In this document: one piece after another, positions 25,686-37,905 of the stretch
Position numbering within the stretch: the stretch's first letter is position 1
How the letters are laid out: the number at the start of each line of letters is the position of its first letter
DNA from: Amblyornis subalaris
Taxonomy: Eukaryota > Chordata > Aves > Passeriformes > Ptilonorhynchidae
Assembly (NCBI GenBank): GCA_018881555.1
Contig: JACAXG010000054.1
Location: 682,001 to 746,000, forward strand
Direction of reading: 5' to 3'
DNA: 64,000 nt
The notes under the pieces: model-generated
Seen by the model: only the letters and a program-made list of their open reading frames with translations
Database searches by the model: none
Told to the model about the DNA's origin: nothing
Translations under genes and position numbers: made by a program

Positions 25686-27616
25686 TTGGGCTTTTCCATC
25701 TTCCTGAAGAGTCATGTAAATTGAGGTTGCCCTTTGGCTTTTTGATTTTGGGGGCTGAAGAGGATTTAAAATATTTGCACTAAGTCTAGTTAGGAATTTA
25801 ATTTGTGAGGCTTGAAGTTACAAATATGTCATTGCACATCTCCCTGCTTTATAGTGGCATTTTTTCTTTTAAATTTAATATTGTTCTCCCAAGAGATACC
25901 TNAAGAAAATCCCACATACAAGATCAATACTCACATTAATGAGATAGCTGGAATTTAATACCACTGTTCTTCAGGATGTGCTCTGTAATTCCAGAGAACT
26001 TCCACCCAAACACAAACAAGGAGTGTCACCTCCTTGTATGAACTTATTTTACCTCCATTAGGGATTGCTCAGAGTGAAGCCACATCAGCACCAAGAGTAC
26101 CTGAGCATTTACACAGAGCATCTGGAGGCCACACTAAGTTCCAGTAGCAGGAACTTAAATGCTACTTCTGATTGCCTGGTCTGCAATCCTGGCCCATTTA
26201 CTTCGATTTTTAAGTAGCACCCTTCACCTGACATATATGACACACCTATGCTCCCAACACAGAGGAGGTCCAGGAGCACAGGAGAAGCTGGTGGCCTCCT
26301 CATGCTTACAGAGAGTCTTTGGCTGAGCTGCCTGGAGGCACACACTGTGTGTGCAAGGCGTGTGCCACCAAACATCCACCTGTTGTAACTCTGCCAGTGC
26401 CTAACACAGACCCCTCTGAGTGATGGGTGAGCAACCCATAGAGACAGACTGGGGTGGTCAAGTTCTCCATCTGTGACAGAACAACTGTGCTGTTTTCAAT
26501 TCCTGAGAATGGTAAAATATTTCCGCAGTTGTGGATTTAAAATACAGCATTCATTTGGTGTATCATCGTATCAAAATAATATCTGGGACTTAAAATCAAT
26601 TATTTGCCTGTAACATAAAACAAGTCCATTTTCCCAGTGAAAATGCCTAAAGAAAGTGGTAAAGACACGTGGAGACTTACTTTCCTGTGTTTCCACAAAA
26701 AGATTGGCAGAGCATATCTGAACAGCTCTGCTCCACTGTTACTTCAAATAACTGCAATATAAGACTCATCCAACTTGTTTTCAGAATCAATATGAGGAAG
26801 GTTTGGGTTTCCTAGTTTTTCAGCGTTTCAACAAAGAGAGGATACCACTACTGGGACTGCCTCTGCCTAATGCCAGCATGAGAAGCTGAAAACACAGATT
26901 ACAATAGCATAGCACAAGCAATTACTATATTAAAGAGAGAGCTGTAAAGTCTGATACAAACAGACAAGCATTATATTTTCCAACATGCAGCTCAGAAGAC
27001 AGGCTTATTGACCATAAAATGAATTATATAACCCAACTTGCATTATGTCATCTGAGACCTTGGTTAGGGCACTACCTTTGAGAGATATATAGATATGTAA
27101 TATATTTAATTTTTTCCCCAGACAACTGTCAAGTTAAATTCCTTATATAACACTGCTACAGTGCTAACCTGAAGCATAATGACTGTGCTCATTATAGCAT
27201 TATTATGAGTTCTGGGATGAAGAGCTGTCAATAATTTAATTTTCTCCATATAAGGTAAAATATTGTCTTTGTTGCAAAGGGAATCCCAGTTATATCTGTT
27301 TGAAACATTAATTACTGTAATAAACAGATTAAGAGCAGTAACCACAGGTCTCCCTCCAGCAGGCACGCAAGCCCCTATCTCAGGGGGTGTGAGGGACAAG
27401 GAAAAGGGATGCTGCAATCTCAGCTACTGGATCAGGCCTTAGTGTACAATCCTCTTCATCCTTGTACTAAAGAAGATGGTACATAATACTACAGTGCTCA
27501 TGGCCAAATAGATTCAATGTTTTTTGTATAAAACATATAATACCTATACACAGTAAATTTTTTTGATAGTTCAGTCTAGCTTTTTTTTTGTCATTTTTGC
27601 TGTCAATTCAGTGCAG

Positions 27617-27727
27617 CTTATTAAAGACAGTGAAAAGAAATGGCCTTCAGCAGGGATTTATATTCCAATCGCACAATCTCAATTTCTTTCAGAAAAAGAG
27701 CTATTGAACTGGTTCTCCAGTTTGCAG
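27617..27727 (+). CDS. candidate gene, coding exon 3 (best splice signals)
   Basis: A long pyrimidine tract (ttttttttgtcatttttgctgtcaa) leads to AG at 27610-27611 and again at 27615-27616. The exon ends CAG before GTAAGT, a perfect donor consensus. Counting from 27617 the exon is 111 bases, exactly 37 codons, phase 0 to phase 0. The translation runs LIKDSEKKWPSAGIYIPIAQ to SEKELLNWFSSLQ and looks like genuine protein, with an amphipathic end. Exons 2 and 4 both have matching phases. The other two frames contain stops. If the first AG (27611) is used instead, the phase changes and the link to exon 2 fails. I do not recognise the protein. Confidence 0.48.
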
Positions 27728-29330
27728 GTAAGTCAGGTCCAACTTTCAGATGCCGCCCTTATGTTGTGATTATGTTTTGCCCATGACTTCCTATTTGATA
27801 CACTGCAAGATAAACTGATACCTGTGCAGTTAGGTTCCAAATATGTTAAATCAATTTGATAATGACCATGCGAGTAGGTAGGTCTCTAACTTCTTCCTGT
27901 CCATTTATACAGTAGGGCTTTTTTGGCCATCTTTTCTTTTAAAGACCTCTGATCTAAAGGTCTTTCAAAGGCCTCACCTTTAGCAAACCAGCTTTTGTTG
28001 CTATGAGTTCTTGTAGTAAAAAAGCATAGGTGTTCCTTTCCAAGGATTCCAGCGTATCCCTTGCCATCAATATAGGATTGAGTTGCAAAGTATACTGTGG
28101 ATTCTGTCAAAACCGTTCCTGGGGTTTGTCCTAGTTTGTTACTGATGTTTGCCTGCATTTGTATTCCCAAGCACCGGCTGGGTCTTGTTCACTGCAGGTC
28201 GATGGATCAGTAGGAGATCATAGACCATTGCAATGCTCCACCAGCTGCCTCTGCCTGCTCAGTCTCTCTCTCTCCCCTAAGGCCTGTGGGCTACTTCAGA
28301 GCAACCAGGGCTCTGGGTCTGGGCTGACAGATCAGAACCCCTGCTATCTAAACGAGAGGTTTTGATGACTAATGTTCAGGTATAAAGGTCACTGAGAATG
28401 AAATGAAAATCCCAGAAACAGCATGGAATGCAGGCAATTCTATCTCAGTGTGTGTGTTACCAGGGTTTTTAATTTTTTAACAAACTAGGAAAAGAGAAGA
28501 AATCCTAACTTTAGGGCTTCTCCTCCATCCAGTTCATCTGCCTGCTCCAGGCAGTTCATCTAATGCAGCAAAGTACAAACCAGACATAATGAGATAGCCC
28601 TGTTTCACAAGCTCACTAATGTAATGCATTTCCATTTCTTATGCTCCAGCCCACAGCCTACCACCTTGCAGAGCCTGCTCCTGACCCTGGTCCTGTGGGG
28701 TGAGCCAGCATTTCATACCCTCCGCTGTCAGACAGGTGATATGGATTTACAGCTGGAGGTGGGAGAACGGTTGCAAAGAAAGAGCAAACCTTCTCATGTC
28801 CACGCAGTCCCTACACATCCCTGCTGCTCTCCTAGTGCCATTCAAAGCCTCCCCTTTTGGGCTTAGCCCCTACCTCCAGTGCCCCTGAGCCCTTTTTCTG
28901 GGACCAGGACAGGCTCCACTCCCCGCCTGAGATGCTGAGGAGTGACNACCAAGAGTCTGCTCCTGCACAATCCACCCCAAATCATAATTCTAAATGTATC
29001 TTCCAGTTCTACTCACGTATTTATAGGCCCCTGCATGGGGACAAATTATACTTTCAACAATATTACAGGAAAATGCTGCAAGTGATTGTCATAAAAAAAC
29101 CCTCCATCATAATTTCATTAAAAATTAACAAAAAGAAAGCATTAGTGCTGTCCTGCCAACTGGGGGTTAGGGGGTGTCTCACATTATTAAATTGAGAAGG
29201 GCAGCAATGGAAAGCCTTTTTAGATTGGTGTTTCCATTCCTTCCTCTTTTGCTTGGTTCAAAAGTCCTGCATAATTAATACTGTAGTACTTAATAAATGC
29301 TTATGAACCTACTACCTCTCTGCTTTTTCC

Positions 29331-29400
29331 ATTTAATTAGGTGATTGACTTCAGGCATACTATAAATTATAATGACAATTTAATTACTTTTTTAATGTGC
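29331..29400. promoter_or_regulatory. AT-rich cluster of homeodomain-type sites
   Basis: TAATTA occurs at 29334-29339 and 29381-29386, and TGATTGAC (the core of PBX/PREP-type sites) at 29342-29349, all within about 55 bases of otherwise AT-rich DNA. Such clusters are found in conserved vertebrate enhancers, but AT-rich DNA also produces them by chance. Conservation cannot be assessed here. Confidence 0.2.
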
Positions 29401-30692
29401 ACACTTAAAAGATTTATAAACAGGAACAGGGTAGTACAGTGCACTGAAAATTAGAAATACCATGAACTGGAGAACAGCACAAAGTAATGAGATCTAAAGT
29501 ATCTCCTCAGTGTCTGAGCAGCTGCAGTGACTGGGAGATAGGGTATTTAAAGTGTCTGGTACAACCACAGAGAATTGTGTATTTATATCCAAATGCCCAT
29601 GTACATATCTTTTAACTTTTCCTTCTAGCATTTGCACATCTCACTTGGCTTCATGGCAGAAACATAAGGGACTTCCAAGGACAAGTCGGTCTGTGGACGG
29701 CAGTGTCTCTTAGGTAAAGTGTTCTCAAGAAGTGGAAGACCCTTTCTCTTCTTTTAAACAAATCATAAAACTTCTGCATCATTTCATCATAACACAGTCA
29801 TTGTTAAAATTTGCAGGGGGCCAAAATCTCGTACAATATTCCAGCTAGCACAGGCAAACTGCCAAAGACCATGGATTTCATCATATCACAAACAGACCCT
29901 TCCTAGTCAGGAGGCAGAAATGTCTGAGAATATTTCGTACCACATCAGCACCACATCCTACAACAATCCAAGTTAAGTGTTCTGATATTGTTGTTATGCC
30001 ATCTAGAACTCATTACCCTGTCACTTACAGGAATGTAAAAGCTAAGAAAATTGCATATATAACAAATAGAGTAAGAATCAGACCCCGGTTTTCACTTCAA
30101 ACCAGTACTCCAAAAAAGTACATTTGCTAAACTAAAAATTATCTTTTTAAATTTAAATAGCTTAAGATAATAAAAGAAGAGTTAACCTACTTAGTTAACC
30201 TACCTAAATATCCAGACATTTCCAGCCTCTGGCTGGCCATTGAAAACAAAGAAAGCTCTATTTTCTTCAAGTTACCTGTCATCAACAGAAAGAGACAACA
30301 GCATTTGTTTTACATCACACTGTATGCTACATTGGTGAAAATTTCTCATGTAAAAAGTCATTAAAACTTGGGCTAGAGGAGATGCTTTCCCATCTGGGAG
30401 CTGAATCTGGTTTGGTGTGACTATTCCTGTCTGTTAATTTAGCAGGACAAAGTATAACTCTACATTCTTAGCATACTTACTGGGGATGCTGGCATCTCTG
30501 TAACCAGAACTGCTTACAGAGAGGGGAAAAAAAAGACTGGGCAATTCACAGAGTGCTAGAAAAATTACGGGCAATTCCGTGTTTTAAGCATCATCTATCA
30601 AGAGTGTTGAATAGTCAAAAGGGAAAAAAATTTAAATGTATCACCAAGGCAAATGCTATGATAATTGTATCTGGTTTTCTTTTTTAATGCAG

Positions 30693-30819
30693 AAAAAAAA
30701 TCCCAGATGCTCATCTCATTCGCGCCCAGTGAAGCTGACTGGAAAGGAGATCAATCCCACAGCTTCATCGTGTGCCTGTCCACCTTGGCCAGCACAGAGA
30801 AGGGCCAGAAAAAGTAAAG
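30693..30819 (+). other. splice-bounded segment, open in two frames
   Basis: A very strong acceptor (ctggttttcttttttaatgcag) is followed by 127 bases up to TAAAG before GTAAAA, a weak donor. One frame is open throughout (KKNPRCSSHSRP...), and another is open to a TAA two bases before the end (MLISFAPSEADW...STEKGQKK). It lies between candidate exons 3 and 4. Its phases do not allow insertion there (0 in, 1 out, while exon 4 needs 0), so it is either an alternative terminal exon or a decoy. Confidence 0.2.
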
Positions 30820-33800
30820 GTAAAAGAAAAAACACCAGGAGGTTGAGCAGCGCGGTGAATCACAGGGAGCCGCTTTGTCTGCAGCTTCCGTTCTCCGAGG
30901 AACTGTGCAAGGCTGAAACAATGGCTCTCCTATGGAGCTGCATCTCATCTACCTCATCTACGGCCAGTGATGAATGATGGGTCAAGAGGGCAGCAGACTT
31001 TAGGTGCACAACCCTTAAATACTTTATCAAAGATGGCAAAAGGCCATGTGCTTCAATAATACAGCAAATACTTCCTTTTGCTGTATAGCAGACAAATTCC
31101 TTCCTCTCTGCTGGCTCAATCAGAAGCTTTTGGTTCACGGCTCAGAGCATGTGCAAGTTCTATATTCGCAAAACATACATGTAAAAAAGCTGCAGTTTTA
31201 TTCCTGAGACCATTCAACTGTAAACATTCTCACAGAAATGAAAAGCCAGTCCTATCTGTGCTGAAATCCTATGCTTTCATAAATATGCAATTCTAGGGAT
31301 TTGTGGGGCTTACAGACAATAAAAGAAGGCACATTTCACTCCTTTTAGAAAGTGAAACTGCATAGTAAGAATTGAAAAAAATTCTAAAACTGTAACTCAT
31401 CCAAACTTTTCATACAGGGGTTTCCTAAAAAAACCCCATACTGATTTGATAGAAATGAAAAGTTCCATAAAACCTAGAAATTTTGTCCCTGGTTTAAATG
31501 AAGATTAATGAAAATAATAGGCCTTGTGATATAACAAGATACTTCAGTACTAACAGTTTGACAGTATTGTGCTACTCAGTGAATTACGATTTAACAAGAC
31601 ATACGAGATGAATTGGAATACTTTCATAACATAAAAATATCTTTATGCAGAATAAAACCGAAGCAACATTTAAAATGTTCTGAAGTAAGCTGTCTTACTG
31701 CTCAAGAGTTGTCAAGGATTTGTCCCAGTTCAGAGAAGAGGTAAAGTATTTCAGAACCTTATGCCATCTAAATTTTTTTTCAACCAGTTTTGTCTTCTGG
31801 TCCTCCTTAGCTGTTTCTTTGTCTGTTTACTTCTCTAGATATCTTTGAAACTTGATCTAACTGCTCTGAATTTGACAACAAAACTTAATGTTCTAACAAG
31901 GACAGAAAGCTGTGGGCCCATGTTTGGTTTCTAAAGGAAGTGGCAGAAAGCAATCTTGGAAAAAACTCCAAATCAGCTGTGACCATTTCAGATCCCTTAC
32001 CAAAAACATCAGCAACAGAAGAAGTCTACTTGGGTTGCCACCAACCCTGCATCAGAAGCCGAGGTAACCCTGTAATTTTGGGGTCATTCTTTAATGGCAA
32101 CGACACTTAGNACTGGATCATAACTTTTCCATGTTGGAGGCTTTGAGAAGTTGGTTCACATCAGAATGCTGATGTGCAGGTTTTCCAGCAGTGCCGTGTG
32201 GGCAGTGAGGCAGCGAGCTGTGCCATCCCACCGCCCACCCTGCAGTGACAAGGGAAACCTGCACCTTTCGCCTCCAGACCCATTACGGCAGGAGAAATGG
32301 GTGGTTTCCCACCCAAAGATCTCACATCATTTTACACTACAGCAATGGATTTGCATAATTTCAATCAAATGATGTATTACAAATCTCACCACAGATTTTG
32401 AATTTAAATGCTTCAGAACTGGGCAAAATAAATGGTGGTTATGCTTAGAAAATGGAAGGCCTTGGAGTGGAGGTATCTCAACTTCCTTATAGCCCTGTTG
32501 AACAAATTATAAGCAGGCCTGTCATCTCTACTTCAGTCAAGTGTAAATTTCAGATTAAAAAGTAAGTGATTTTAATTGATAGGCATAAGGTGTACTGAAA
32601 AGCTTCTAAAGCAATAATAGCTTTACACAACCACTGATTGCCCAGAAAGCAAATCAGCACATAAGTAACTCGCCCTCTGAGTATTTTCATTCCTTTTTCA
32701 GAGTGTGAAACTAAGATTGGCACCAAACTGCATCACCTTTTTAATGCATTCTCCATCCAAACTGAGAGGCATTTGAGGAGCCACAGTCATGTCCCAGAGA
32801 AAAACATATTCAATATAACTTTTCTGCTACACCCACCTTCAGTTCATGGCCCAGCACTCTGCTCCCTTTTATTCATCCAGGTGAGGAGAAGCTGACAGCC
32901 GGGGGAGGGAAGAGATTGGGAGCCATATGGAGCTAGAGTCAATTTTTGGTATGTATTTGTGAATAGATACAAAAGAGATAAATGCTGGCATGCATAAATT
33001 CATATTTTATCGATACCTATTTTGGTACTTACTGTAGAGTAATTTATTCCAAAAAAGGCTTTTAAAGGCGAACACCGGTTTAAAGAAAATTCCAGTCCTG
33101 ACTTATTTCTTGCCACAGCAAATCCAGGATCCCGATGGCATGAAGGAGGAGGCAGAAGCCCATTCAATGGGTTTATCTCCCAAAGCCGAAAACGAAAGCA
33201 GTGCAAATAACCAAGAACCCAAGAGAGAGATTCTCCAGGTCACTGCCCAAGACAAGCTTCCCCGGAACGGGTCTGCTCAAGCAGGAGTGGGCAACCAGCC
33301 TGGCACACAGAGGCCTTGAGGGTCCACAACTCACGAAAAGGGCAAGCAGAGCCGACAGTTTTGCATGCAGCATCTTGTAATAACGAAGGTTATCAAAATT
33401 ACAAGATTCACTAGATTGGCTGCCTGTAATTGCTGCACCTACAAATGTTCAGTTTCACTTCTCAGACTTATTCAAATAACACAGCCCCCATGGGCCTGCA
33501 AACCTGAGCTGTAAGCCTGAATGTGGAAGGGGATTTATTAAAAGACTGCTGGTGCATCTGACCATGACGGAATGCTAAAAAATAAAAAAGTAATAAAACA
33601 CACTGAACGTTTCTGAACCCCAGATTATGTTTGGCCTGGATCCAGTGGACACATTTGATTTCCACTGACTCTCCTATTACAAATTATTATCTCCCCAAAC
33701 TTTGATCTAAGGCCACCGCAAGAGCAGAGGACAGCAGAGCGAAAGTATCTGTGAGAGTCACTTATTCCATTAGTCAGAAATCAAAAATCAAAAGAGCCAC

Positions 33801-34166
33801 TTGAAACACTAACAGAATGCAAAAACTCATCACTTCCTTCCAGAGAAGAGCAAAAGACCTTATTTGTAATTGTTCATCAGAACATGTGCCATGGAGAAAA
33901 TTTCTGGACTCTATTCCCAGCTCTTAAATAACTCTGTGCCTGGACTCAGGCAAATGGTTTGAATTTTCTATGCTTTTTCAGAATCATAATAAAAAACACA
34001 TACCCACCTCACAGAATAGAGGCTTCATCAATGTTCCTAACTCACTCTCAGCTTCTTAAGTAGACAGTCCTGCAAAAGTGCAGAGTACCATTATTTAGAT
34101 TTGATTTGCTTTAAAAAAATTTAATCCTGTCTATTACTTGGTTGGGGTTTTTTTATTATTTTCCAG

Positions 34167-34285
34167 GTAGGAACAATTTTGGATGCAAAATCAGCGCCTC
34201 TGCCTGGAGACTGGTCTCAGGCTTCTGCCTCATGTGTACATCATATTTCTACATCTTCCACAATACAGACCATGAGTCTACACAG
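34167..34285 (+). CDS. candidate gene, coding exon 4
   Basis: The acceptor is strong (ggtttttttattattttccag) and the donor is CACAG before GTCAGT, a fair match. The 119 bases read in phase 0 with no stop, from VGTILDAKSAPLPGDWSQAS to TIQTMSLH, and end in phase 2. The phase-0 start agrees with the phase-0 end of exon 3, and the phase-2 end agrees with exon 5. The product segment is rich in Ser, Thr and Ala and is probably disordered. No known domain is recognised. Confidence 0.4.
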
Positions 34286-35255
34286 GTCAGTAGGACACAA
34301 GCCAAGCAATGCACATCTACATCTGAATGCAGAACAAATAATAAAAGTGGGTATTTTTAAGAACAAAACTCTTTCCTAAGAACATAGTTTCTTCACGGTC
34401 ACACAGTCTGGGTGCAATCTGTAAAAAATGGCTTTCTGAGGCACCGTGGTGTCTTCTGAATCACTGCCATTACCCGAGAAAACCCCAGGAAGTGGTTTGG
34501 ATGAGAAGCTGGACCCGACTTGCGTAGGTATCAGCTGATGTCAGAGTACACACAGCACAAAGCCCTAACAATATGGACATTGTGAAACCAGGAATAACCT
34601 TCTCTTATCTGTTGCAGTTTGGGAAATCATTTCTAACCCGGTGACTACAGAGCTTAGGAACAAGTCAAACAGTTAATTATTCACTATGCTTTCTAATTAA
34701 TCTCCATTTCAGGCCAAATCTTTGTATGCCCATAATAACACAAAGATCTCCAGTGAGGGAAACAACAGCATGAGCTTTTGGACCTCCTTCTGCAAAGCAA
34801 TTCATTTTTCCATAAACAGTTACTATTAAGCAAGGACAAAGCAACAAACCAGACAGCCATCTGTGTAAACCAATTTAAAAGGATAGTGACCTCATAAAAT
34901 TTTTCAAACTAACACTCTCCACTTAACTTCTGCCACCCTATCCTGCCCCAGCAGATGCTGGGTTCGAGCAGGTCCTCAGGTGAGCGCAGTGCTTCCGCTT
35001 CAGGGAAAGCTGGTACTTTAAAGCCACAGTGATTTCAAACCCGTGAAAAGAGCATGTCAATGAAAATACCTTGGCATATATGGAAGCGGCATATAACCTT
35101 AGCGGCTGCCCATGCTCCCAGAGGGTGTTGCCACGAAGGTCTGTGCTATGTTTGCCAGCTGAGCTTCCTAGAGGTATGAGGTCAAGCGAGCACAAAGGTT
35201 CAGGCCACTGATGGTAACACAATCCCTGCTAAGTGTGTTCTCTCTTACAACCCAG

Positions 35256-35346
35256 CGAGAAGCCAGAACAAGCACAGACGGCAACCACATTAGAAAAGAA
35301 GACAAACCTGATAGCCTTGGAGCAAAACTTACGAATCCACATATAG
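35256..35346 (+). CDS. candidate gene, terminal coding exon 5
   Basis: A strong acceptor (taagtgtgttctctcttacaacccag) is followed by one base that completes the exon 4 codon, then 29 codons to a TAG at 35344-35346. The translation is polar (EKPEQAQTATTLEKKTNLIA to LEQNLRIHI) and could form a short helix. No GT donor occurs before the stop, which fits a terminal exon. AATAAA motifs follow at 35445-35450 and 35485-35490. Joining the five exons gives 471 coding bases including the stop, an exact multiple of three (156 residues). Confidence 0.35.
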
Positions 35347-35444
35347 CACAGCTATTCTGTGTGCACCCAAGATGGCCACAGCATCCCCAGAGCCTTCTGC
35401 CTATTTAGATTTGAATCCAATGAAGCTTCAGGCAAAACATGCAA

Positions 35445-35490
35445 AATAAAATACCAAGTAGAACACCTGCAAACAAGTGCAAGTAATAAA
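35445..35490 (+). terminator. candidate poly(A) signals (two AATAAA)
   Basis: AATAAA occurs at 35445-35450 and 35485-35490, about 100 and 140 bases after the stop codon of candidate exon 5. Either would give a short 3' UTR. The hexamer is frequent by chance in AT-rich DNA. Confidence 0.3.
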
Positions 35491-35900
35491 CACCCAAGGA
35501 CATGTCTTGCACAAGGTGACTTACAGAACAGCCCTTTATTCCATTTACTAAAGTCAGTCAGAGCCACACAAGAGCTGAGAATAGGGTGCATCAGATGATG
35601 GTGACATCAGACCATTGGTAGCACAACAAAAGGAAGTGCACAAACTCATTTGCAAGGGCATGTGGACTACAAACATTTCAGTATCAAAGGTAACTGAAAG
35701 AAATGTCTATTCTGTATATTCTCTTCATATTTCCAAGCATCACAACGGCATAACAGTATATAAACTGCATTTAAGTGGTGGAAGGAAGTGTTTGCTTGTC
35801 CATTATACAAAGATGATGTCTCTAACCCACATAGTACAGACACGGCAAAAATTACCTCCCACAATGCCAAGGCTTGTTACATGGACTCTTCTTTCTTTAG

Positions 35901-36006
35901 CCTGCATTTTCAAACATTCATTACTTTACTGTTCCCCTGCCACAGCGCCTGATGTTTGTGTGCCTGGTATTTGTGTTTGCCTTAAAATAATGGCTGTGAG
36001 GCAAAG
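35901..36006 (+). other. candidate exon at the end of a long open frame
   Basis: An acceptor (gactcttctttctttag) and a near-perfect donor (GCAAAG before GTAAGT) bound 106 bases. The open frame, which extends back to 35615, encodes CIFKHSLLYC to KIMAVRQ here. The phase (1 in, 2 out) does not join it to the five-exon model. A second acceptor-like CAG lies inside. It may be an exon of another transcript or a decoy. Confidence 0.22.
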
Positions 36007-37621
36007 GTAAGTTGCCCTTCTGACCCAGCGTGTAATTGTACAAGTGTTTGTGCAGTAATAACCCATTGTACACATAAAGTGACATTTCTCTAATTGGCAT
36101 TTGCTGAACACAAGGGCACCCTCTGCAAACACAGTGGCTTTTTTATTGGCAACCTCTTTAATTCTTTCACTCTTCCTAACACAGAATCTCCTTTCTGTCA
36201 TTAGAGAAGAACAAACCGTTCCTCACCACAGCCACAGTAATACTATATATTTCTTAATACATACCAGTGAATACTATTAAAGATTAGCCTTAAAAGACAG
36301 CATAGTATTAACAGCTGTCCTGGGAATTTGTTCCAGAAAAGGGAACACTTGTGACCTTTGAGTCCATGTTTCAGTGCCTTTTCAAGATGCTTCAGAACAA
36401 AAGTTCAAGCGGCATCTCCTTTCAGTTTGTCTCATCTTGTTGCATGTAAAAGTGAGGACAGAAATTCAAGAGAAGCCGGGCTGGTGCTGCTTTCCCTTGC
36501 CTTCAGTTCTGCTGTGTCAGCTGATGCTGGCATATGCAGCATATTTCTCTGCTTCCTTTGGTTTTGTCTTTCCTTGGTCACTGCTCTGAGTTTCTACCCA
36601 GCCATCTCCACAGCTCTCCTGTGGCTGCGATGTTACGTAAAAACTCAGAAATGGCTTAGGAAACATTTAAATCTGCGCTATCTTGGCAAGCAGCTAATCC
36701 TTGAAGCAAATGCTACTTACACAACAGAGTGCCTGCGTTTCCTAGCCTGTCGTGGAGATGTCATGCCTCATCTCCTAAGGCTGGAAGGAATGCACAACGC
36801 TCTGTAAAATAGCTCTGACTTTCCATTTCTACTATATAAGCATCTTGTTATCTGTTTTTATAGGGAGGGAAAATGGGAAAGGGAATTCCTGGAAGAGATT
36901 ACAATTGTCAAATTAGCTTTTGATATCTTTTAAACAGCTGAAGCATTAATTTTTTGGCAACACTGTCAAAAGTCTATGAGGGCTTACTGACTGAAGTGGA
37001 AGAAATAGTACATTTAGTTCAACTACAAATCGTACTTTTTAAAAAATCCATATGAAAACAGACTCATTATTCATTTTTCTGTTAATATGTGGTTTCGCCC
37101 TGCAGTTTCAGTAATATTTTCTGTAAGACCTTGCAGTCTCAAGAAAGAACTGCAACTTAGAACTAATGTTTTAATAAACTCTTGTTTATACTATAGTCAA
37201 ACCAGAACAAACAAAGCTGCAAATGACGTTTTTATAGAAAGTCAAGAAAAAGATTCATGTGTCTGAATATTTTAGTTACAGTATGGTAGGCATGACTATT
37301 ATTTCCTGTAAAGTCAAATTGTAGCTTCAAAGAACTGGAAGAAGGCTACCCTGGGAATAGAGCATGGATATGACTTGGGCCTCTAAAGAGCAGCTAGACA
37401 GAAATACTTTACAATACTAATGCAAAACTCACATCAAGTATTCTGAGAATTTTACAATGGAGCAATGGCAAGATATGGCCATGAGAAAACTTTTTGGAGT
37501 CTTCAAAATACCACCATGTTGGATTACTGCAAATGCCTCCCTCCGTGGTAGCACTGCCAAAAATGATCACAAAGAAGGTTTGCAGTGAGATAGGCAAGAA
37601 AACTACCTTTTTTTAAAAGCG

Positions 37622-37905
37622 ATCTCAGAATCCCAGAACTTAGATCAAAAAGGAAATGACCAAAGTCTATTAGATCATCTCATATCCAAGTAAGAAAAAT
37701 CCATGTAGTATATTTTTCAGCATTTTGTCCAGGTCACTTTTGAGTTGCTCAAACTCCTCAGCTCCTCTAGTTTCCATCAAGAGAACAGATTTTCACCATG
37801 ATGATTTTTTTCCTGGTAGTTAAACTAATACTCCTTTTGCTCATTGGCATCATTTTACTACTTTATACCTCTTTGAGACAGTTATTCCCTTCTAGCTGAT
37901 CTTGG
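37622..37905 (-). mobile_element. possible very old CR1-type LINE fragment
   Basis: The + strand reads 'cagaatcccagaacttagatc', then 'tagatcatctcatatccaag' and 'cattttgtccaggtcacttttgag'. This has the order of an inverted ancient CR1 3' end (a 'cagaatc' tail, an 'agatcatct' block, then a 'ttgtccaggtca' block). Similarity is weak and the boundaries are uncertain. Confidence 0.35.

Noticed and set aside
33173..33373. Minus-strand ORF beginning like a signal peptide (MLHAKLSALLALFVSC)
   Set aside because: It resembles a neuropeptide precursor start, but no dibasic cleavage sites, mature peptide motif or downstream exon could be found.
34713..34753. Possible 41-base plus-strand exon (TTTCAG to GTGAGG) after candidate exon 4
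   Set aside because: Its out-phase (0) does not match candidate exon 5 (needs 2), so it does not fit the model.
36358..36807. 149-codon plus-strand ORF with a hydrophobic stretch
   Set aside because: The frame opens from a non-ATG codon, has no known motif or splice support, and is within chance expectation.
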